Source of the DNA: Pratylenchus scribneri
Lineage: Eukaryota > Nematoda > Chromadorea > Rhabditida > Pratylenchidae
Length of the DNA stretch: 64,000 bases
Assembly: GCA_030063045.1 (NCBI GenBank)
Contig: JAQSEB010000022.1
Location: 1,985,501 to 2,049,500, forward strand
Direction: 5' to 3'
Each line of letters begins with the position of its first letter. The first letter of the stretch is position 1. The translations under genes were made by a program, and so were the position numbers. Of this stretch, positions 21,685-34,077 are shown one piece after another. Under the pieces are notes generated by a model. The model was not told the origin of the DNA. It worked only from the letters and a program-made list of their open reading frames with translations, and searched no databases.

Positions 21685-24600
21685 ATGTCCAAATTTGCGG
21701 AATTAAATTTTCTTTTGCATCCGCAACCCGTTTTGGCCCATCCTTTGCTTCAGACAATTTCAAATGATTTTCTCAAAAATGAATTTGAAACCAACAAAGA
21801 AATTGAAAATTCGGATGAAAAGAAGGCAACGGAAGATCACTTTTTTGACCCACTAGGCGCATCTGGAGGAACTCAAAAAATCGGCAGCCTCAACAAATCG
21901 AAGGTTATTAAAAAAATAATAATTAAAATAATTAATTTATTTAAAAGGAATGTCAATTAAATTCAATAAAAAATGATGGAATTGGGCCATTGGACAATAC
22001 ATTGGCCAAATCCGAAAATGATGAAGAAATTGAATGGCCAATCACAAATTTGGATCCATCAGAGAAGGAATTGATTGGATTTAAGCCATGGAAAGAAATT
22101 CGGAGACAAATTTTAGAACAAGTTTATTCCAATTTTATGAATTTAAATGAAATTGATTTTAAGTTCAACACCGCCGACAAATTAACAATTGAAAGCAGTT
22201 TAATTATTCCAATGTCCGGTGGGAATAAAAAATCGCAGCAGACCCAAAAAATTAATGCAGCAATTAAAACAACGAATAAAAAGTTAAAATTAATTAATTA
22301 ATTTAATTAAAATTAAATTGAGAATAGATTGACCAACAATGGCAAATTAAAATCATCGGCGAATGAACAACAAATAATGATGACAAAATTTTATGAATTA
22401 ACTCAAAATGAATGGTGCCGGAAAATGGTGGAATTGAGGAAACAATTAATTTTGAAATGGAGGGAAGAAAAAAGATTGGATTGCATCAAAGTAAATAATA
22501 TTAATTAATCCATTAATTAAATTAATTTAGTTAATTGCCGAATTACTCGGCCAACTTTGTGGAACAATTTGTTCTGCCCAATTTTACCCGGCCCAATTTA
22601 TTCATTGCACTGATTTATTGGATTTATTTGGTTGGCTTGTTTGGCAAAGATTAATGCAATTTGCGGAAGAGGAGAGAAGAATGGCCAATTTGGGCCATTT
22701 ACCCACTCAATGGACAATAAATGATATTTTGGGTGAAACACGGCTAAAGGCCAGGAATTGGTTTGGCAAAATCAATCAAACTGTTCAACAAATTGGACCA
22801 CGAATTTACAGTTTAAATTTCATTTTAAACCCAAAAATAAATTCCAATTTATTTTAGTGTTGGCCGCCATTTTGCCATGTCAACGCTTCATGGACCCTTG
22901 GCCCGGTTCTGGCCAAGAAAATTTGTTGGAGCTTTGCCGAGGGGCCCAACAGATCCAACATCCGCTGATTTCCTCCTATTTACGGTCATATTTATGCAAA
23001 GTTGGAATGAGGGTCCAACCAACGGACCGTGCCCCTCATTGGAAATGTTTGAATGATTGGCTTCAAACATACACCCAACAACCGGTTAAAATTAAATAAT
23101 TTTAATTAATTTATTATTATTTTGAAGATTTCATTTCTTTGGCCTGCAATGGAATGGATAATTCAGTGTGTTTCATTTGGGGCAGTGAACTATGAGGATT
23201 TACATCCATTGTGGGAATATTGCCGAAGGATGGACAAAAGACCCATAGTTTTGGTGCCAATGCTAAATTCCCTTCCTCGACTGTATTTGGGCGAACATTC
23301 ATTGGAGGCGTGCCGAATTGTTTGTTTAATTTACCCAAAATTAAGTTAATTTATTCCAATTTTAAGGTAACTTCCTCGTCGGAATTGGTCACCGGCGAAG
23401 AACTTTGCGCATTGGGCCGAAATTTGCTGGAGGCGGAAATTCCCCGGCAATCGTTGAAGCCAATTTTGCGATCCTCCTGGAAATGCATTCTTCGATTGGG
23501 CTCATTGAAAGAATATTTGGCATGTTGCGAATATTGGTGCCAATTCGTGTGCCAACATTTTACGGTGAATGAAGTGGAAATTATGATGGAAAATATTCAA
23601 CGCAAATTACAGCAACATTCAAATGTAATTTTAATTATTATTAAATTAAATAAATATTTAAAATTAAGTGTGAACATCACATTGGCCAATTGCTTTCAAT
23701 TCTCACAAAAATATTCCAAAAATCGCGTGAAATTCATTCCATCCTTTCGATGGAAATTTTCGCCAAATTATTTGACAATTTTCGTTCCGCCCCTTGCCAA
23801 ATTCGTGTCCAAGCCGCCCAATACATTTTGGAATCAATTTGTCAAAAACATCAATTCGGTGCATTCACAGATGTGAATATTGCCTATCAGGTTTATTTTT
23901 GGGTAGTATTTAATTTGGCGAAAAACTTCAATGGTTTGTCCTAAACCCTCAAACCCTATACTCAATCGATAGAGCTCGTCAGGACGCATTGAATGGTATA
24001 TATATGTCATGGTTTAAATAGGTTTAGGTGTTAAACCATTTAAACCATCTTCCAGTTTATGGTTCAAAAATTTAAAATTGATTAAACCTAAGTCGGTTCA
24101 AAATAAAAAAAATCATTTGCCGTCATCGGGTATCGAACCATCGACCCACGAAAGGATAAACTGGGTCGTTTAACCGACTAAGCTACTTGACCTTGATTTG
24201 GTTTATCCCAAAATCATTAATTAACAAATGATGCCGAACGACTAGATCAATCTGCTGGATTAGGTATATGATTTGAAAGTCTAGGACAAACCATTGAACC
24301 ACTGTAATTAAACCATTTCGGCCGTTCTTAATATTCCAATTATAATTCCATAATTTTTGCAGATTCTTTCAATTTGCCAATTTCTCCATAATTCCATTGA
24401 ATTGAGCGCACCTTCCACCCAAATTTCCGAAGCAATCCAATTGATCATTTTTGCATTGGATCGAGTGGATTTGCGCACCGACCCGGACCAATGTTTGGCA
24501 TTTTTGGTCGCCTGCCGTGCCGAATTATCCAATTGGGATTTACTCCAAAAATATGTGATCCGGAGGGTCCAATCATTCACTCTTCACATTGTCCGGACAA

Positions 24601-25628
24601 TTCGGTATTCCACTTCGAGGGCCGCATTCCTTCAAGGGTGTTTGGCCAATTTATTCATTAGGTTTGGTTTTGAACACAAATTAATAATTTAAATATTAAT
24701 TATTTTTTTAGCATTCCTTCGCTGTCAAATCCATTCGATCGAATTGAATTGTCCATTCAATCTGCCCAAATTGCATTGGCCGCATTCGCATTTTTACATG
24801 TATTTTTGGCTAATTTTTAAATAAAATTTATTTTTATTTAGGTCGATTCATTCATCGAATTTGCCACCGATGAATTTGATGAATTATCTTCAACGGCATT
24901 GAATGATTTTAGTCAAAAATTAGTGCAAATTGGCAAATATTTCCTTGCAATTTTATCATCAATTTGTTCCATCCAAGAAGAATATGGTGGATTTGAACAA
25001 CCGATGAAATATTTTCAAAGATTTCTCCAAAAAATTATTTGGTTTTTATATTTTAATTAATAAAAATTAAATTGTAATTTTAGTTTCCAATTACCTTCTC
25101 AATCATTTAATCAACAAAATGATCGGCTAAATCTGCTCATTCATTGCCTCCAATTCATTTTTGCAATTCAATCCAACAAAGGAGGATTTGAGGAAATTCC
25201 AAAAGGCCAAAATAATTTTGTGGACGGCGAAATGCCGGCTGAGGAATTAATAAAGGCCACAGTGAATGGAGGAAATGAAGATGTAAAATTGGCGAGAAAT
25301 CCCAGTGGGAATGCCGAAATATTGAGGGAAATTTGTGGAAAAATGACAGAATTAATTGTTGAAGGAATTGAAATGGATTTTATTGCGGAAAAATATTCAG
25401 GTAAAATTATTAAATTTACTTTTTTAATTAATTTGTTTAGAAAAAATGTGCAATTTGGGAATGGAATTACTGGAATTGGTTGGCCAATACGGCGAAGAAA
25501 TCGAAGAATTGTCGGAACGGCTTCGAGGATTGGTCAAAATAATTTATAAAAAATTACGAAAGAAGCCGATGTTCATCAAAAGAATAGAACGATTAAAAGC
25601 ATCCACGAATGGGAATAGAACGGATTAA
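21685..25628 (+). CDS. VPS35L: VPS35L-like subunit of the retriever endosomal recycling complex
   Basis: Thirteen exons (21685-21903, 21948-22282, 22328-22490, 22531-22810, 22858-23084, 23128-23319, 23367-23624, 23669-23890, 24363-24661, 24712-24799, 24842-25041, 25084-25400, 25441-25628), 995 aa, all in phase; human VPS35L is about 960 aa. Diagnostic stretches: PRIYMLAAILPCQRFM (human RFYVEASILKCNRFL), ISSYLRSYLCKVGMRVQP (YARAYLCRVGMEVAP), FLWPAMEWIIQCVSF, then EYWCQFVCQHFTVNEV, and RAAFLQGCLANLFIRSIPSL. VPS35L forms retriever with VPS26C and VPS29 and works with the CCC complex in returning integrins and other cargo from endosomes to the surface. The N-terminal 150 residues are polar and divergent, as in the human protein. 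Intron 8 is unusually long because it contains a repeat element. Confidence 0.93.
23927..24298. mobile_element. 372-bp element with terminal inverted repeats inside a VPS35L intron
   Basis: The ends are inverted copies: TTCAATGGTTTGTCCTA at 23927 and TAGGACAAACCATTGAA ending at 24298. The interior is rich in GGTTTAAA/TTTAAACC and contains a tRNA-like segment with RNA polymerase III-type boxes on the reverse strand. It makes this intron about 470 bp, against 40-55 bp for the other introns of the gene. I could not define a target-site duplication. Confidence 0.7.
24121..24190 (-). repeat. tRNA-derived segment (SINE-like), degenerate
   Basis: On the reverse strand: a box A-like TAGCTTAGTCGGTTAAACG, a strong stem with CGACCCA and TGGGTCG, and a box B-like GGTTCGATACCC. 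The acceptor stem does not pair and the T-arm is poor, so it is not a working tRNA. It lies inside the inverted-repeat element in VPS35L intron 8. Confidence 0.6.
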
Positions 25629-26274
25629 TTTGATTTAATTGGAATAATACACCCAACATTTCCTTTTTATTTGTGATATTATTCCCCCTTTTTATTTATT
25701 TGTTAAATTGGCCATATTTCTCTCGTCACTTAATATTTAATAATACAAATTTATTTTCGATAAATTTATTCTACAATTTTTTCATCTTGAGCTAGGGAAG
25801 TCTTACTGTTCCATATTCGGCCCTTCTGGGCTCAGAAAATTAATTTTTGAAAAATAAAAAGTAAAATGAAAGCTGGAAAAAATTACCTTCCCTCGCTGGG
25901 AATCGAACTTTCAAGGTATTTCCAAAAAACAAAAACTTTACCGACTGCGCTACGAGGCTCAAATTGACTCTACTAAATTACTCATAGCAAAACAAATCAA
26001 TATTCGCAAATTTGCATATTCCTTGGCCAAAACCAAATGAAAAACCATTATCACCATTAAAAATTTAGATAAGCAAATTAGAAACCAGCCGAAAAACAGT
26101 ACTTTACATTAGATTGGTAAATCAATCGATGCGGATTACTGTTTGGTAAATGGTAAATCAATCGATAATCGACGCTAAAAATATAAGTATAATGTATAAA
26201 AGCAATTTATTTTCTACCAAAATCCAAAGCACTTAACTCATTTCTGCCCTTCCCAATCGCCACATCTTCACACA
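25629..26274. other. Gap between VPS35L and the small acidic gene
   Basis: AT-rich; besides the tRNA-like relic it holds AATCAATCGATAATCGACGC near 26147-26173, similar to 10383-10401. No exon seen. The TATAAAAG-like sequence near 26195-26202 lies about 75 bp upstream of the ATG at 26275. Confidence 0.45.
25888..25960 (-). repeat. Elongator tRNA-Met-derived segment (SINE-like or tRNA pseudogene)
   Basis: The reverse strand reads GCCTCGTAGCGCAGTCGGTA, very like the 5' half of eukaryotic elongator tRNA-Met, and has a box B-like AGTTCGATTCCC. Five acceptor-stem pairs (CCTCG with CGAGG) remain, but the anticodon arm is replaced by a T-rich stretch and the T-stem is broken. A functional tRNA is unlikely. 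Confidence 0.6.
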
Positions 26275-26884
26275 ATGAACCAAAACAACAACACTCAAAT
26301 CGATGGGGCCCTGTCTGCTGCAGTTGGAATTCTTGCCGAACATCTTGATCGTCTCACGGGAGCAGTTGAACGCCTAACTACTTGCCTTGCTACATTGCCA
26401 CAAGTGTACGGCCCTCAACCACCACCATATCCAATACACGTGAGTTCTAATCCAAATTTATAACCAAAAATCTACATTTCATCAATTTTAGGTCGTTACG
26501 ATTATGGACCGAGGCGCGGACGAACTGGAGCATCAACTATTCACGGCCCATGATTGCAGTCAGAAGTCATCAAGTATCAGCAGCAGCGACGACGATTCTG
26601 ACAATTCGAGTGAGGAGGATTCGGGTGAAGAGGCTGACAACTCAAGTGAAGGTGACGAGGATTCGGATGTAAGTCGATTTGGAATCGAATTTAATCTTCT
26701 AAATACAATTTTCCATTTTCAGTCTGCTGATGATGACCAGAAAACGGACAGGAGTCAATCGATGCCGCTACCATCAGGTCAATTTTTCATTTTTTTAAAC
26801 AAAACGTTCATTCATCCAATTTCAGATATGCTCTCAACTTCCACGGCCAATGAAAATGATGAGGACGACATTCAAACAGATTGA
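26275..26884 (+). CDS. Small acidic Ser/Asp/Glu-rich protein, 151 aa
   Basis: Four exons: 26275-26439, 26492-26668, 26723-26777 and 26826-26884, all in phase. The N-terminus (MNQNNNTQIDGALSAAVGIL then AEHLDRLTGAVERLTTCLAT) forms an amphipathic helix. A proline-rich turn (YGPQPPPYPIH) follows, and the C-terminal half is made of SSSDDDSDNSSEEDSGEE-like repeats that would be good casein kinase 2 substrates. I do not recognise the family. No signal peptide or membrane segment is seen. A TATAAAAG-like element about 75 bp upstream suggests a regulated promoter. Confidence 0.7.
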
Positions 26885-27093
26885 ACCTGCCAAAAGATGT
26901 GCCGTGCCGATGTCCCAAAACAACAATTGAATGATGATTGATGATATATCACACACATTTTGTACCAATTCATTTGTTCATTTTTTTCCCACTCTAACCC
27001 ACATTCATCATTGTTTGTATATTCATTTTTTTCGTTAATATGTGAATAAAATTATTGTTTTGGATATGGCTTATTTGCAAATTTTCACTCTCT

Positions 27094-27192
27094 CATGATT
27101 TTCTGCTCCCGTTGCCATTAAATTGCTCGCTGAATGAGTTGCTCAACGAATTGTTGTTTGAGAACAGCAAATCCACCCGGTTTATGCAATAA
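27094..27192 (-). pseudogene. Broken partial copy of the last exon of the 10490-14239 gene
   Basis: About 100 bp closely match 10489-10590 (CATGATTTTCTGCTCCCGTT is identical in both), covering the C-terminal codons. An extra T in ATTAAATTGCTCG (against ATTAAATGCTCG) shifts the frame, and homology ends at TTTATGCAATAA. Weaker similarity continues outward (GTGAATAAAAT...ATTGTTTT and TGGCTTA, near 27042-27072 and 10420-10447). Confidence 0.75.
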
Positions 27193-27354
27193 TTATAGCC
27201 TAGAGGGAGCATTCTTATTCCCAAATTGGTGGTCGGCTAAGAATTGTTCGAAACATATTTAAAAGAAATATATTTATTTAACAGAAATGTGGAATAATTT
27301 ATTAAACATTTGACATCACATTTTGGTAAATAAAAGAGGAAAATATCTTCAAAA

Positions 27355-29464
27355 TTATTTATTCTTCTTCCATCCTAGTTGTTTTTGTTGATTCCAAACA
27401 TTCCAATTTGCTTTGAACATTTCAAAGTTTAGCCAAAAATAAAAGGTGAAAAAGCAAATAAAGCTGAATATTGCATTGAGCAATGGGAATAAATGTGGAT
27501 ATCGAGTAGGCGGGTTGAAGAAAAGTTGAATAAGGCAAATTGCATTGGCAAAAATTGATAAAATTAATTCAAACCAATGAAAGTACTAAAAAAATATTTT
27601 GGTATTTTGGCATTGATTGAGAATTTGTTAACCTTTATTTCTCTGCCTTCCATTTTGGACTCATTTTCCTTCGGTTGATTTTGTTGGCCAATCCAAATAT
27701 TGAATAAATTATAAAATGTGAACATTGGCAACATTTCGGGCACATTATCCTTCAGACAAAGTGGGAAAAGGCTGAAGCATGAAATTGAGAGGAACAGGGA
27801 AGTGTGCTGCCTCAATTTTTGTTGGTTCAGAAGTAAAAGGGCAGGGCTGAAATTTAAATTTAAAAAATTGGATTAAAATGTAATATTTTACATTGCAACC
27901 AAAAGAATTGATTTTTCATGGACTTGAAATGAGAAGAGGAAAAAACTGAGGGCACAAATGACCAATGAACACCGGAAATTGAGCTGATTTGGACGCAAAA
28001 ATAAGCAAAAAAGTGATGGAATGGAGAAGAGAAGCACAAGGAGGGCACTTAAATTTAAATAATTGTTTTAAAATTGGCATATTAATTTGATTTTACCTGG
28101 CTTTGAGAAGAGCGGCCGTTTCGTAAATTTGTTTGAATTTAACCAAAATTGAAGCAGTGCACCAAAAATTGGCAACTTTATCCTCAAAAAGGCCTCGATT
28201 GACGGGAAAAAGTCGTCGAATGACTTGGATGGAAGCGGACGGATCAGGCAAAAGGAATGGAAGCCAAATGATGAAAAATGTGGCCAAAACAATGAAAGCC
28301 AATTTGATCAAATTTAATAAGCTAAAAAATTATGATTAATATTAAAAATTAATAAAAAATAATTGAAACCTCTTTAAAATGGTTTGAAAATGGGTGGAAC
28401 ATTTTTGGATGGAACGAGCAAATAAAAACACAAAAATTGGCAAAGAATGATAAAGCTGAAAAGGATGGAATACATTTCCAAAAATAATTAAATTAAACCT
28501 CCATTTGTTTGTGATTTAATGCGCAAACAAATAAAGCAGAACCAAGTGCAAATTTTTCCCGGTCAAATGCAAAAATTGACCAGAGGAAAAAGCCAAGTGA
28601 ACAATGATTGTATTGGAAATGGGCACAATCAATGAAAAGGAGGCCCGGATAGAGAAGGGATTGGGCCAATGTTCCGTAAAACTAAATTAATTTATTATCA
28701 GTAAAATTAATTTTAGAGTACCTCAAAATGTGGTTGATCCTTTTTCCTTCCATTCAAAAATAGTAAAATAATTGCCGGTGCATAAAATGCCATCATTGTG
28801 GCTGCCACACTCAAACGCATGAATAATTTATGGGCAGGCAATTCGAGGCCCCTCGATTTGTACAATTCCACCCAACTGGCATTGATTTGTTGCGAACTTT
28901 AAATTTAAATTTTTTAACAGTATAAATACGAATACATTTTTCCAAATATCCAAGAATGATAGGCGGTCAATGGCGGGTCTAAAAAAAATTATAATTAATT
29001 TAATTTTATTGAAAACCTACAATCCAATCCCCAATATTCCAATTCATGGGTGTACCTGGAAACTTTAAAATATTGAAAGGTGCACATTTCAATTAAATTT
29101 ATTTTCAAAACCATTGAAATGTGGGCAAATTGACGGTCAATTCCATCCAATGCCTCTGCGCCTCGAAATCACCAAACATTGGCGGCTTTTGATAACCTAA
29201 ATTTAAAGAATTTGTATGAATAAATAAATTTAAAATTAACCGGAATATTCGGCAACGGACAAACATGATTGGATGAGGAGGAATAAAGTGAGCAAAAAGA
29301 AAATAACAATCCGGTCCGTCCTGGTCCGCTCAATTTCGGTTGCCAATTGGGCACACCGGTCCAATTGTTCCGGATGGTTTTTGGGTTGGGCACACTAATT
29401 TTTGAATTGATTATTTATTTAAAAAATGTTTTAAATTTACCGCATAGCGTTGTTTGAGCAACAT
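27355..29464 (-). CDS. ALG6: ALG6-type dolichyl-P-glucose:Man9GlcNAc2-PP-dolichol alpha-1,3-glucosyltransferase
   Basis: Multi-exon on the reverse strand, ATG at 29464-29462, stop TAA at 27357-27355. After a cytosolic N-terminus ([20 protein letters not shown]) comes the first membrane segment [14 protein letters not shown], then the luminal catalytic signature [20 protein letters not shown] and [15 protein letters not shown], which are diagnostic for ALG6/ALG8. Downstream are [10 protein letters not shown] and [17 protein letters not shown], again as in ALG6 ([17 protein letters not shown]), followed by several hydrophobic segments. The enzyme adds the first glucose to the lipid-linked oligosaccharide in the ER lumen before N-glycan transfer. 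[18 protein letters not shown] favours ALG6 over ALG8. The RSRC2-like gene ends 188 bp upstream on the same strand. Confidence 0.92.
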
Positions 29465-29652
29465 TCTATTTAATAAAGATTGAAAATTTAATTGGTTTTT
29501 AAAATAATTTACAAATAAAGAAATTAAGCAATTCAACATTTAAATTAATATTTAATTAATAAATTAATTTAATTTATTCTTTGATGAATTAAAAATGAAA
29601 TAAAATGTTTGGTTTGGAATAATTGTTGATTGTCTTCTTTCCATTCATTCAT

Positions 29653-30674
29653 TCAAAATGAGCCCAATCCTCTTCCTCTGGCCGAATGATGAGTGTGTCT
29701 GGCCATTTCTAAACCATAAACCAATCAATTATATTTCAAATAAATCCATTTTAAACCGAATTGTTTGTCCAATTCTCGTTGCATTTCCAATTGTCGATTT
29801 CGTTCCCTTTCCAATTCATCTTTATTCAATGCCAATGGTTCATTTCCTCCTTTGCTTCCTTCACCATCTTCGGCTGGCTTCGCTTCTTCTTGTGGTGGTG
29901 CTTTCTTCTTCAAACCCATCACTAAAATTCATTTTTAAACCACTTAATAAATTCGCCCATTTTTGACTTACATCGTTGGAATTTGTCCATTTGTTGTGTA
30001 TCTTTGGCCGTTGCCGCAATCATCGATGTCCATTTATTTTCCAATTTCTTCTCATTATTCGCTCCAATTTCCATTTGACTCGTCCCCTGATTATTGCCAA
30101 TTTCCTCCTCTTTTTCATTATTCCCTTTTCCCTTCCAAAGTAATTTTCTTTCCTGAATCATTTCCGCATGTTTTTGCACTCTTTTATTCTCCCAACATGG
30201 TTTTTGGTCCATTTTATTGTCACTAAATTGAATTAAATTAATTTTCAATTTGAATATTTTCCCTACTCTTCTCGTCGTTTGTCCTTTTCCTCAACCTCTT
30301 CCCTTTGAATTCGCCGTTTTTTGTCATATTCCCGCCGTTCAATTTCATCCATTTTCCATTCACGTTTTTCATTGGTCCTTTTCAATTCCGATCCATGTTT
30401 TGTTTGGTCTTCATCCCGCCGGTGACGATTTGAATTTGATGAACCTTTTCCCTCTCTTTTGTCACTAAAAACAAATTTTACTGAAGAAAATATAATATTT
30501 AAACCTTCGGTCTCGATTCCGTTCATCCGAACTGCGTTGAAGTCCAAGTCCATGTTTATGTGATTTATGCTGAAGAAAAAGCACAAAATTTAATTTTCTT
30601 TAACAGATTGATTTTACCTTATTATTAGTATCCTTCGCTGATTCCGACATTGAATGGGAATCTTTAAGATTCAT
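29653..30674 (-). CDS. RSRC2-like protein with SMAP-type C-terminal domain
   Basis: Several exons on the reverse strand, ATG at 30674 (second Met at 30649), stop TGA at 29655-29653. The N-terminal half is Lys/Arg/Asp/Glu/Ser-rich (KHKSHKHGLGLQRSSDERNR, REYDKKRRIQREEVEEKDKR). The C-terminal half has ENKRVQKHAEMIQERKLLW, then NKWTSMIAATAKDTQQMDKF ahead of MGLKKKA, which fits the W...K-F...MG-KK pattern of the small acidic protein (SMAP) domain. LEMQRELDKQFEMARHTHHS and an RGRGLGSF tail resemble the end of RSRC2. RSRC2 is a nuclear protein linked to splicing complexes; the role here is inferred from that. Confidence 0.7.
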
Positions 30675-30919
30675 AGGCAAATATTATTGTAAAATAATTA
30701 ATTAAAATATCAACTTTGAATTGAACAAATTGAATTCCACATTTATTTTTATTTAACATTTACTCATAATATAAAAAAATGAGACGAGAATAAATAAGAA
30801 TGATGGAATAATTTATAAATTGCAATAAAGCAGTAATCATTTGAATGAATGAAAGTGTCCAAAAGCGGGAGATCAAATTTTTTGAAAGAACAATTTAAAT
30901 ATTTCCAATAAATTTCTAA

Positions 30920-33815
30920 TCATCCAAATTCGGATCCGTCCAATTCAGCCGATGAACTTTTTGCCTTTTTAAATTCCGGCTCATAATTTTGTTCATCTTC
31001 ATTTTCGTCAATCACATAATTTTCCATTTTTTGAATATTTTCCTGGTGTCCTCCTCCTCCTCCATCCCCGCGTTCTTCATCCATTTGATTGAGAAGAGAA
31101 TAAAAATCGGTGAGCAAATGTTGTTCATTCGGATCAATGCATAATTTACTGCTCTTTTTGGCATCACCATAGCTTCAAAATTAAATAAATTAATTTAATA
31201 TTTAATTTATTTTAACCTTTCATTGGCCAAATTGACATTGCCAAGAATTTGTAGCTTTGACGAAATCATTTGCCAAATGACTTGATCAGCCGTGTTCCTT
31301 TATTAAAAATTAATAATTAAAATGAATCGTGTTTTACTCACTTTGCCAGCATATATTGAACTTGTACGGAATCTCTTTGACCAACTCGATGGGCCCTGTC
31401 CTCTGCTTGAATCAATAACTTTAAATATAATCCATTAAAAATGTCAAAATTAATTAAAGTAAACCGAAGGATTCCAATAAAGTTCTGCGAAAATGACAAT
31501 TGAGGCGGATGTCAGTGTAATTCCGGTGCCGGCCGCTGTAATGCTCAACAAGGCAACCTTCTTTTTTGGGTCGGTTTGGAATTGTTCACAGTAAGCCTGC
31601 CGGTCTTTTGCATTTGTGGCCCCGTCAATTCGGATGAATCCAATTCCCTAAAATTAATTAATTATTTTTGAATGATATTTTTTAAATTACTTCCGATGCC
31701 AATTTCAGTCCAATATGATCCAAAACTGTCAAATGATGGGCAAAGACCAGAATTTTCTTCTCCGGTGCATCCGTATAGAAATACTGTTAATTAATTATTT
31801 ATTAATTCAATGAATAAAATTACGGTATCAATAATGTGCCTTGCGATTGAATCCATTTTTGCTTGACCCGTCAAAATATAATATTCCATGAATGATTGGG
31901 TTTTGGCATATTTATCCTAAAATAAAATGATTGAATTAATTCAATAAAATATTCACTTACATTTGAAAGACGATCATTCCGATGTAATTCATCCTTAGCC
32001 TTTTTCAATTCTTTGATTTTTTTATTAATCACTTCGCCGGTTAAATAAACAACTTCCCGCCTTTTGGCCGGCAAATCTTCCAAAACATCCTTTTTTAAAC
32101 GTCTAAATTTAATAAAAAAATATAAATAATATTAATTAACCTAATCATTATTTTGTTCATAATGGCCTTCAATTCGGTTGCATTTGTTTGTCCTTTTGCC
32201 TCAAAACCGAATCGACCCACTTGACCGTCACAATATCGAATGGCATAATTTTTATAATTTGGAAATATTTTTGGATCGATCATTCGAATTTGAGTGAACA
32301 ATTCGGCGGGTCGAGACAATGCCGGCGTTCCGCTGAGCAAAAGGACACGGGTCGCTTGTTTCTAAAAATATTAAAATTAAAAAAAAATGTAAAAAATTCA
32401 AACCGCTAATTGAGTGGCCGCTTTTGTTCGATTTGTTTTGGATTCCTTCAGCAAATGGCATTCATCAAATATTACCACATGAAAATCCTGCCTAATTAGC
32501 TCAATGAGTCGACTGGACATCAAATCATAGCTCATAATCTAATTTAAAATAAATAAATATTTAATTTATTAATTAAAATATTCCAAACAAACAATGACTA
32601 AATCGGTCGTCCTCGATTTGGGCAAATCATCCGCTTTCCTTTCAATAACAAATGGACGAGTATCGGACAAAAAATGATAAATTTGTCGTTGCCACATATA
32701 TTTGACAGAGGAAGGACAGACAATGAGCAAAGGCCATGCAATTCTTACAAAAATAAATTAAATAATTCAATGTTTTATACCTATATGCGCTGGCAATCGC
32801 AATTGCTTGAACAGTTTTGCCCAAACCCATTTCATCGGCAATCAACAATCTTCCTTCTCGTCTAATTCCAAAACTAAATTTTCATGTTAAAATTTTAAAT
32901 TTAAGTAAAAAAATACCAAACACCCCTTCGCTGGAATGGGAAGAGAATGTCCCGAATTCGATCGTCCACCATGCTCAAAATCACTTCATCCGATTTTGAT
33001 TTACTCTCCAAATTGTTTAATGGTGAAATTTTATCGACAAACAAATTCTGAATAATTAAATAAAATTTATTTTTAAAATGTTTTTAACCTTTCGAACTTC
33101 CAGCGGAATTTCTTCAATTTTTATTCCAATTTTGTGGATTCGTAATTCGTCAATCTTCCGCTTCAATAATTCATAATCTTTCAGTGCGAATGACCAAGAA
33201 CGATCAGCATTGTCATATGTCCTCGATGGAACTTCTTTGATTTTGTTGTTGATAAAATCCCGATATGGATTGTAGGTGAGCTGAATTTTATTTGGAATTT
33301 TAATGGATTAAAAGAATTAAACAACTTTAAATCGTTCGCCATTTTCGTCCAAAAATAAATTGAAGCAAAATTGAATTGTTGGATTTGAACTGCTACATGA
33401 AATTGGCGCTGGTGGTTTTTGTTCAGGAATTTTTTGTACTGTCGGTGGAACATTGGGCTATGCAAAATAATATTATTTAACAAAATTAAATCAAAAAAAC
33501 CTTTGTTGGCTGCTGCTCTTTCCGTTGGATTGGAATTGGCTGTGGTTTTTTGTATTGATGTTGGACAATAAATGCCATGCCATTTGATTGTTTTGATGTC
33601 GTCGGCTCTGAATAAAAATTTGCATAAATTATTTAAGATTAGAAATTCAAACCATTTCGAATGATTTGTTGTGATTGCATTTGTTCTCTTTTCCGTTGCT
33701 CCGCTTCTGCTTTTTTTCGTAATGCTTCCTCTCGGCTTTTCATCCATCTTTCTCTTTGTTGATCGGTCAAATTTGTCGACATTTGTTGTATAAAATTTGT
33801 TGAAGTTGAAGCCAT
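30920..33815 (-). CDS. SMARCAL1: SMARCAL1-type annealing helicase (SNF2 family with HARP domain)
   Basis: About 16 short exons on the reverse strand, ATG at 33815, stop TGA at 30922-30920. The N-terminus has [20 protein letters not shown], like the RPA-binding helix of SMARCAL1 ([20 protein letters not shown]). One HARP domain follows: [37 protein letters not shown]. The SNF2 ATPase core has [19 protein letters not shown] (motif I), [12 protein letters not shown] (motif II, DECH), [16 protein letters not shown] (motif III), [12 protein letters not shown] (motif IV/V region) and [15 protein letters not shown] (motif VI). The acidic C-terminus ends with [16 protein letters not shown]. The protein reanneals RPA-coated single strands at stalled forks. 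It carries one HARP repeat, where vertebrate SMARCAL1 has two. Confidence 0.93.
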
Positions 33816-34077
33816 TTTCACTTTTATTAAATTTATTAATTAATAATCAATCAAATTAATCAAATGTATATGAAGAAAGGTCAGTGACAGTCAAGTATAC
33901 AATGAATGAATCAAAATCGATTATTTTTATTTACTTTTTATGCAATTTTTTAATTTTTAATTGCTTAGAATGTTAAAACGAAGGCACACAATAAAACACA
34001 TATTTGAGATTCAAGATCAATTGAATACATAAAGAAAAATAAATTAATTAAGTGATTCTATGCTCTTCATCTGCCGA

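Noticed and set aside
25888..25960. A functional tRNA-Met gene
   Set aside because: The anticodon arm and T-stem cannot form; only the 5' half and box B resemble tRNA.
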